Below, piece by piece: positions 59,468 through 64,000 of a DNA stretch of 64,000 bases. Under the pieces are notes generated by a model that had not been told where the DNA came from, made no database searches, and saw only the letters and a program-made list of their open reading frames with translations. The DNA is taken from assembly GCF_000208865.1 (NCBI RefSeq), contig NC_018390.1:1102790-1166789 (forward strand). The letters run 5' to 3'. The translations under genes were made by a program, and so were the position numbers. Within the stretch, counting starts at the first letter, position 1, and each line of letters opens with the position of its first letter. The stretch comes from Neospora caninum Liverpool (lineage: Eukaryota > Apicomplexa > Conoidasida > Eucoccidiorida > Sarcocystidae).

Positions 59468-60291
59468 TCGAGGTCGAGACCAGGAACATCCCTCTACGGC
59501 CGCCTCATCCTCGCTGGTTCTATTGCACTGTTGTCAATCAATGGTTGGTGCAAACACGGGGACAACAAGAAGGTGCATCAGTTCTGCAAGACAGTGCGAC
59601 AGAAAAACAAACTTCTAAATCAACCGTGTTGTAGTGTGTCCTCACACTGGCAAAATGCAATAAAGCAAAGGTAATACCTTATCCTCTTGATGGCCGTTAC
59701 TCCTTATCGAAGCTGTCGCTTCCGTCGCCAATCCTATTGGCGGCGTAGCTGTGCCGTTTCCTCCAATTCCTCAGCAGTGGGTGCGCTTCGGTGCTGGTTC
59801 ACCTAACCATGCACAGCTCACTACTGAGGCTCAGGGAGCACTGGCGAAAACATGGTACAAGGGTCAACCACGCAGGCGAACGAAAGCCTTGCACGGAGGT
59901 GGCCAACCTTAAAAAGGACTGTCCAAGACTCAAACATTCTTATACGCAGCCAGAGCACACCAATTCCCCGAGACACTCTTGACTCAGTAGCTCTTTCGCT
60001 ATCCCGGAAGCTACTAGCGAGGACGGCCACTTCTTACAACGAAGCCCTGAACCCATGTTTACGGGAATCTCCACCAGTCAAGCCACATCACTCCCCTTTT
60101 GTGCACACCTACTCATTTGAGGATGTACAAAGCTTGATAAAATTGAATCAGTCGTCGTGCGAGACAAACGCACGTTGACGAAAAGATGCAGAAGCAGAGA
60201 AGTTACGGCACAGAGCAAATTAAGATAGGCTCCCCACCCCTAGCCGGCGCAGGGAGCCAAGAAAAAGACCGACAGCTGCGGCAAAAGCCAT
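59468..60291. other. Convergent intergenic region before the GSK3 3' end
   Basis: The plus-strand gene ends at 59467 and GSK3 on the minus strand ends at 60292, so this holds both 3' UTRs. Open frames such as 59852-60178 plus show no recognisable content. Confidence 0.4.
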
Positions 60292-62104
60292 TTAGCCACG
60301 GTTGTTTGCACTTGCGATATGCTTCGGAATACATTTTACTTGTGCTGCAGGCGACATGTTCTGCAGCTCTAGCTGAGAGAAGGTGAACAACTCGGGCAGC
60401 GGTCCACCACTCGGCAGCCTGAAGCACACACACACACACACACGTGAGAGTCACGATGTAGCACCGATCACCACGAAACAATACTATGGAGTGTGGTATC
60501 TTGATCCTGCGAGCAATAGAACTGCCGCTACAGCAAACAGAAAATTCTTACCGAGTTGACGGCAGACGTAGCTCATCGAAGAAATCATGAGCCAAAGCTT
60601 CCAGCGGAAGAAGCCTCTCTCCGGGTTCGTATCTCAAAAACTTTGTGAGCAGGTCAAGCGCTTGGTCCCAAGATGGATCATTGGTCTCAGTCGCAGCAAT
60701 ATGGGAAGCGAAGATCTGCACGAACAGAGTGCCATAGACCAGTGACAGAACGACCCCATCGGATACACAGTTACATATACTCACCAGGCATTTCTCCGCA
60801 CCGAAAGTTAGAAACCGCAAGGACACACGCGTCACTTCACCAGCGTGAGATGCTGGGAGACTCACCGATTTCCATTCTCTCGGTTTGACATCAGGGAACC
60901 GAAATTCTGTGTAGTTCGGGTTCATCGTGGACATTTGACGCCTGCTGGGAGTGCCCAAAATCTGAATGATCTTGACCAACTGGTCTACACTGGTCTCGCC
61001 GGCAAACAGTGGGCGGCCAAGCAGTAGCTCTCCGAGCACACATCCTGTAAGAAACCAGGCAGTATATTACGAAACGAACGGCTTCAGAAGATGCTGGTTT
61101 TCTCAAATATGCGAGACACACCTGGTTCTCACCAGCAAATGCTTACCTATGGACCAAACGTCGATTGCCGTAGTATATTCGCTTGCGCCAAGCATAAGTT
61201 CAGGTGCCCGGTAAAACCGAGAGCAGATGTAAGAGACACTCTGTTCGCCTGAAGGGACATCGAAAGATGCACACAACCCATGCCATCAGCTTCTGAACAA
61301 CTGTATAGTGGCATTCCCCTCATGACTGACTCATTTGCTCTGCGTTTGCTCACCAGGCACAAGCCGTTTTGCCGAACCAAAGTCACACAGCTTGAGGACA
61401 TGTGTCCGAGAGTCCACCAACAGATTCTGAGGCTTGATGTCGCGGTGGCAAATGCCCAGAGCATGAAGATAGCCCAAAGCGCGGCACATTTGGTAGGTGT
61501 ACAGCTTGACCAGAATGAACGGGACCTGTTGATTTGCCCGTATGAAAGACTTCATGACTCTGTATACAGTCTCTGGTATGTGTTCCATCACAACGTTGAG
61601 GAACCGGTTGTGGTCGTTACTGTCGCGTTCGCCCATTTCCGTATAGAAATAGTCAATTAGTTTAACAACATTGGGATGCTTGAGCTCCTTCATTATATCA
61701 AGCTCTCGATTTTTGTAACGCGGGTCCTGCAGAACAAATAGACAGCTTAGGCGGCTGCATCTCTCCTGGCGTTCAGCGATAGTACGGAAGGTCAGGGTGC
61801 CCACAGAAGAGTAGAGGACTGACGATTTTTATTGCACGTGCGCAACAATGCATCCTCTTACCTGAAGTACTTTCTTGATAGCTACCACTTCCCCAGTGTC
61901 AACGCATCTTGCCTCTGTTACGACGCCGAATGAGCCATTGCCCAGGACCCTCCCCATATCGTAAGTCAGAGTTGGGTGAGGATTGCCGGTGTGAACACGG
62001 CTCTGCCGGTCCCCTTTCACAGTTGTTGTTCGCTGACTCCCTCCTCCTGCTCGAGCATTGCTGCTCTTCTGAGCAGCTGCTGGGTCGTACTGCGGGTCCG
62101 GCAT
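60292..62104 (-). CDS. GSK3: Glycogen synthase kinase 3 (shaggy-type CMGC kinase)
   Basis: A Ser/Thr kinase that prefers substrates primed by phosphate at +4. Six exons on the minus strand, 61862-62104, 61354-61726, 61147-61248, 60866-61044, 60552-60715 and 60292-60418, join in phase to 395 residues, a usual length for the catalytic unit. Visible motifs: glycine loop GNGSFG (55-60), VAIKK with catalytic K77, KNREL with E89, HRDIKPQN (175-182), DFG at 196-198, and the activation loop [14 protein letters not shown], where Y212 corresponds to the activating tyrosine. R88, R176 and K201 match the three residues that hold the priming phosphate. The C-terminal end reads [18 protein letters not shown], also typical. 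The N-terminus is short and lacks the RPRTTSF-type inhibitory serine of animal GSK3, so control by Akt-like phosphorylation is not expected. A (CA)n repeat lies just beyond the last acceptor at 60425-60442. Confidence 0.95.
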
Positions 62105-63884
62105 CGTCTACAGAAGAGGACGACGGGAAGAAGGGGGCGGCTGAGACTTCTGCCTTCTCGACAAAGTCGAGGAAAGATAATCTACGTTGTACCGCGTCCT
62201 CAGGAAGGCGAGGAGGAAAAAGTCTCGCACATTGCCACACTCTCTGTGGCTCTAAATGCGTTCGCACACGATTTCACAGCTAAAGCTACTCCTGAGGCAA
62301 AAAATCGCCGCGATAGCAGATCAGAACGAGGGTCGAGTACCGGAGAGACAGTACAGTGACTCTGTCACAGCTGGTGAGAAAGCCGGCCAGCCGGATGATC
62401 GAAATGATTCCCTTGATTTTTGCAGCTGGTCTTTGTTGGAAAAAAAGACGGGACACGGTGGTTTCGAGAATAGATTGAAGGCTCGGACCGGAAAGCAGGA
62501 GAAAAATGATGTGAATACAGTGGCCAGCCAACACGGGACACAATGAGACGCTCGGGTGCTGACACGTAATGAGGCACACAGGGACTTTTACTGGTTAGAA
62601 ACGTGACAAAACAAGCCAATTTTTTTAATATCGCTGGAAATGAAGCAACGAGCCGACCCGCTGCAAAGAAAAAGAGTTACGGCTGCCGCGCAACAGCACC
62701 GTGGGACCAAATAGCCCGAAGACCACCCATCTCTCACCAAGCTCACTCTGCAGACAGAATGTTCAAGAAATACCCCGAAACGATTGCGAAAAATGAGGGG
62801 TTGACGGAACTCAACCGTTTCTACTGCCTTGCAACAAGGAGATCGCTTTGGCGACGGAGGGTGTCAAAGAAAACCTGTGTGAAGGGGGTTGGCAAATTGC
62901 TTTTCTCCCAACGGATGGGCACTGGGTTGCCCAGCCAGCTAAAACTACGAGTTTTTTATCCCTTTGTGGTGAAGAAAAACGGTTTTAAGACAGTCCAAGA
63001 TAATTTTAGGCACGCAACAAAAAATGCAAGAGAGAGCTGTGCACCCTGTTTTTTCCCTCTCGTTATTCACCGCCAATTTTTCGAGGGTTTTTCATGCCCC
63101 GTGCAACAATGTCAGCTGTTGTTGCAGCAACCCTCTCAGCCACACAGCCGGAAAAAAGCCGCCGTCCCTACATAGCATCTCTATCACGGCAAGTACAGAC
63201 AGATCAGAAAATGCCCAGACATTTCCAGACTACCGATTTACCACAGGTTTTCTAACTGTTTTCACAGGAGTGCTGGAAACCGAGGGAGACAATTAAACTG
63301 TGAAGTTCCAGTAGGGTTGTCCTCAGCCCTGCAGACAGATGTGCGTGTGTTGCCAATTGGAAGCCCGGACTCACACATACATTCACGTTGAACACCGCCA
63401 GGGCACCCTGCATGTGCAAGCGTCGCTCATAAGCATACACATTGATACGCTGTCGCTTGCGAAGCAGCACTTTTCTGCGGCTCAAAACTGAAGGCAAGCG
63501 GAGCAAAAAAATCAGGGAAAGTCGCTTAAAGGACCATGCAGAGTGGCATCGTCTAATCCATGCACTTCTAAAACAGGGAGCCGTTATCCACGTTTTTGGG
63601 CACTGTCTTCCTGTTCACGTTGTAAACAAAACCTTGTACTGCATCTCTGTCAATGTAAAATCTCGCCGGGTAGTGAACCCTTTTGTTCCAGCCCAAAGAA
63701 GGAAGGCTCGAAAGAAATCCCTTGAGGCGTCGTGTTTGTTTTAACAGCGCAGTGGAGTTTCAAAAGAAGGAGCACTGGAGACAAAAAAAGACCACAATTG
63801 CAAGAGCTCGCAGCAGGGACAGCCGTTTTTCGGTTCCTTAAAACAGACAAAACAATCTGAGTTTTGGTTATTTTGTTAATGCAG
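62105..63884. other. GSK3 promoter region and upstream part of the right-edge gene
   Basis: The first few hundred bases must carry the GSK3 leader and promoter on the minus strand. A plus-strand frame is open from 62603 to 63175 (190 codons; contains KNEGLTELNRFYCLATRRSL). It is Lys/Arg-rich with no domain I know, and it could be an exon of the gene whose exon is seen at the right edge, or chance. A second plus frame, 63442-63744, is similar in quality. Confidence 0.3.
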
Positions 63885-64000
63885 GCCACTCTTGTGCTGC
63901 TCGGGATTCTAATCAGATGCGTGGAAATTACTGAACCGGAGGGGCTGTTTCAGCTGGCTCACAGATGCTCTGTGAAAAACGTGTCGCGAGCTCTTGCATG
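63885..64000 (+). CDS. Internal exon of an unidentified plus-strand gene, cut by the window end
   Basis: A strong acceptor (TTGGTTATTTTGTTAATGCAG) is followed by a frame open to the window end, while the two other frames stop early. It reads ATLVLLGILIRCVEITEPEG and then FQLAHRCSVKNVSRALA, which looks like a helical protein core. Family not recognised from 38 residues. The upstream exons should lie to the left in the window, but I could not identify them. Confidence 0.5.

Noticed and set aside
60425..60442. Short (CA)n run near the last GSK3 exon, considered as a regulatory element
   Set aside because: It lies in the intron next to the acceptor and is a common dinucleotide repeat; nothing indicates a regulatory function.

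Overview
The window looks like nuclear DNA of a coccidian apicomplexan, most likely Toxoplasma gondii or a close relative. The reasons are intron-rich genes with GC-rich exons and GT-AG introns, long pyrimidine-rich leaders before start codons, many (TA)n and (TATG)n microsatellites, a CCCTAAA-type telomere-like motif, and proteins with long low-complexity tails around conserved eukaryotic cores. The species call is inference; no organism-specific gene was matched by search. Most exon models below were built by hand from open frames, splice sites and phase agreement.

Layout, left to right: the 3' part of an unidentified minus-strand gene (1-1006); a plus-strand gene with a long acidic tail, possibly PPP4R2-like (3152-7627); a plant-type PEX13 peroxin without SH3 domain (10305-12954); a nine-exon gene of the plant At4g15545-like family (15404-19951) with a GC-AG intron; the splicing factor PRP17/CDC40 (22994-25270); a possible small gene (26081-26819); a minus-strand 831-residue low-complexity protein (27711-30206); the GID/CTLH ubiquitin-ligase subunit MAEA/GID9 (34486-39545); and the co-chaperone ubiquitin ligase CHIP/STUB1 (44696-48164).

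From about 48 kb the character changes: TA microsatellites disappear and genes become small and close together. This part holds a 125-residue single-membrane-span protein (50934-52269), a candidate 168-residue protein (54183-55142), an ACOT9-type double-hotdog acyl-CoA thioesterase (55473-57866), a candidate secreted cysteine-rich membrane protein (58259-59467), a glycogen synthase kinase 3 on the minus strand (60292-62104), and one exon of a plus-strand gene leaving the right edge (63885-64000).

These are independently transcribed eukaryotic genes, not an operon. Two are ubiquitin-ligase components (MAEA and CHIP), and one is a peroxisomal import factor (PEX13). The small genes after 50 kb, several of them without an obvious family, are the most likely places for undescribed biology.
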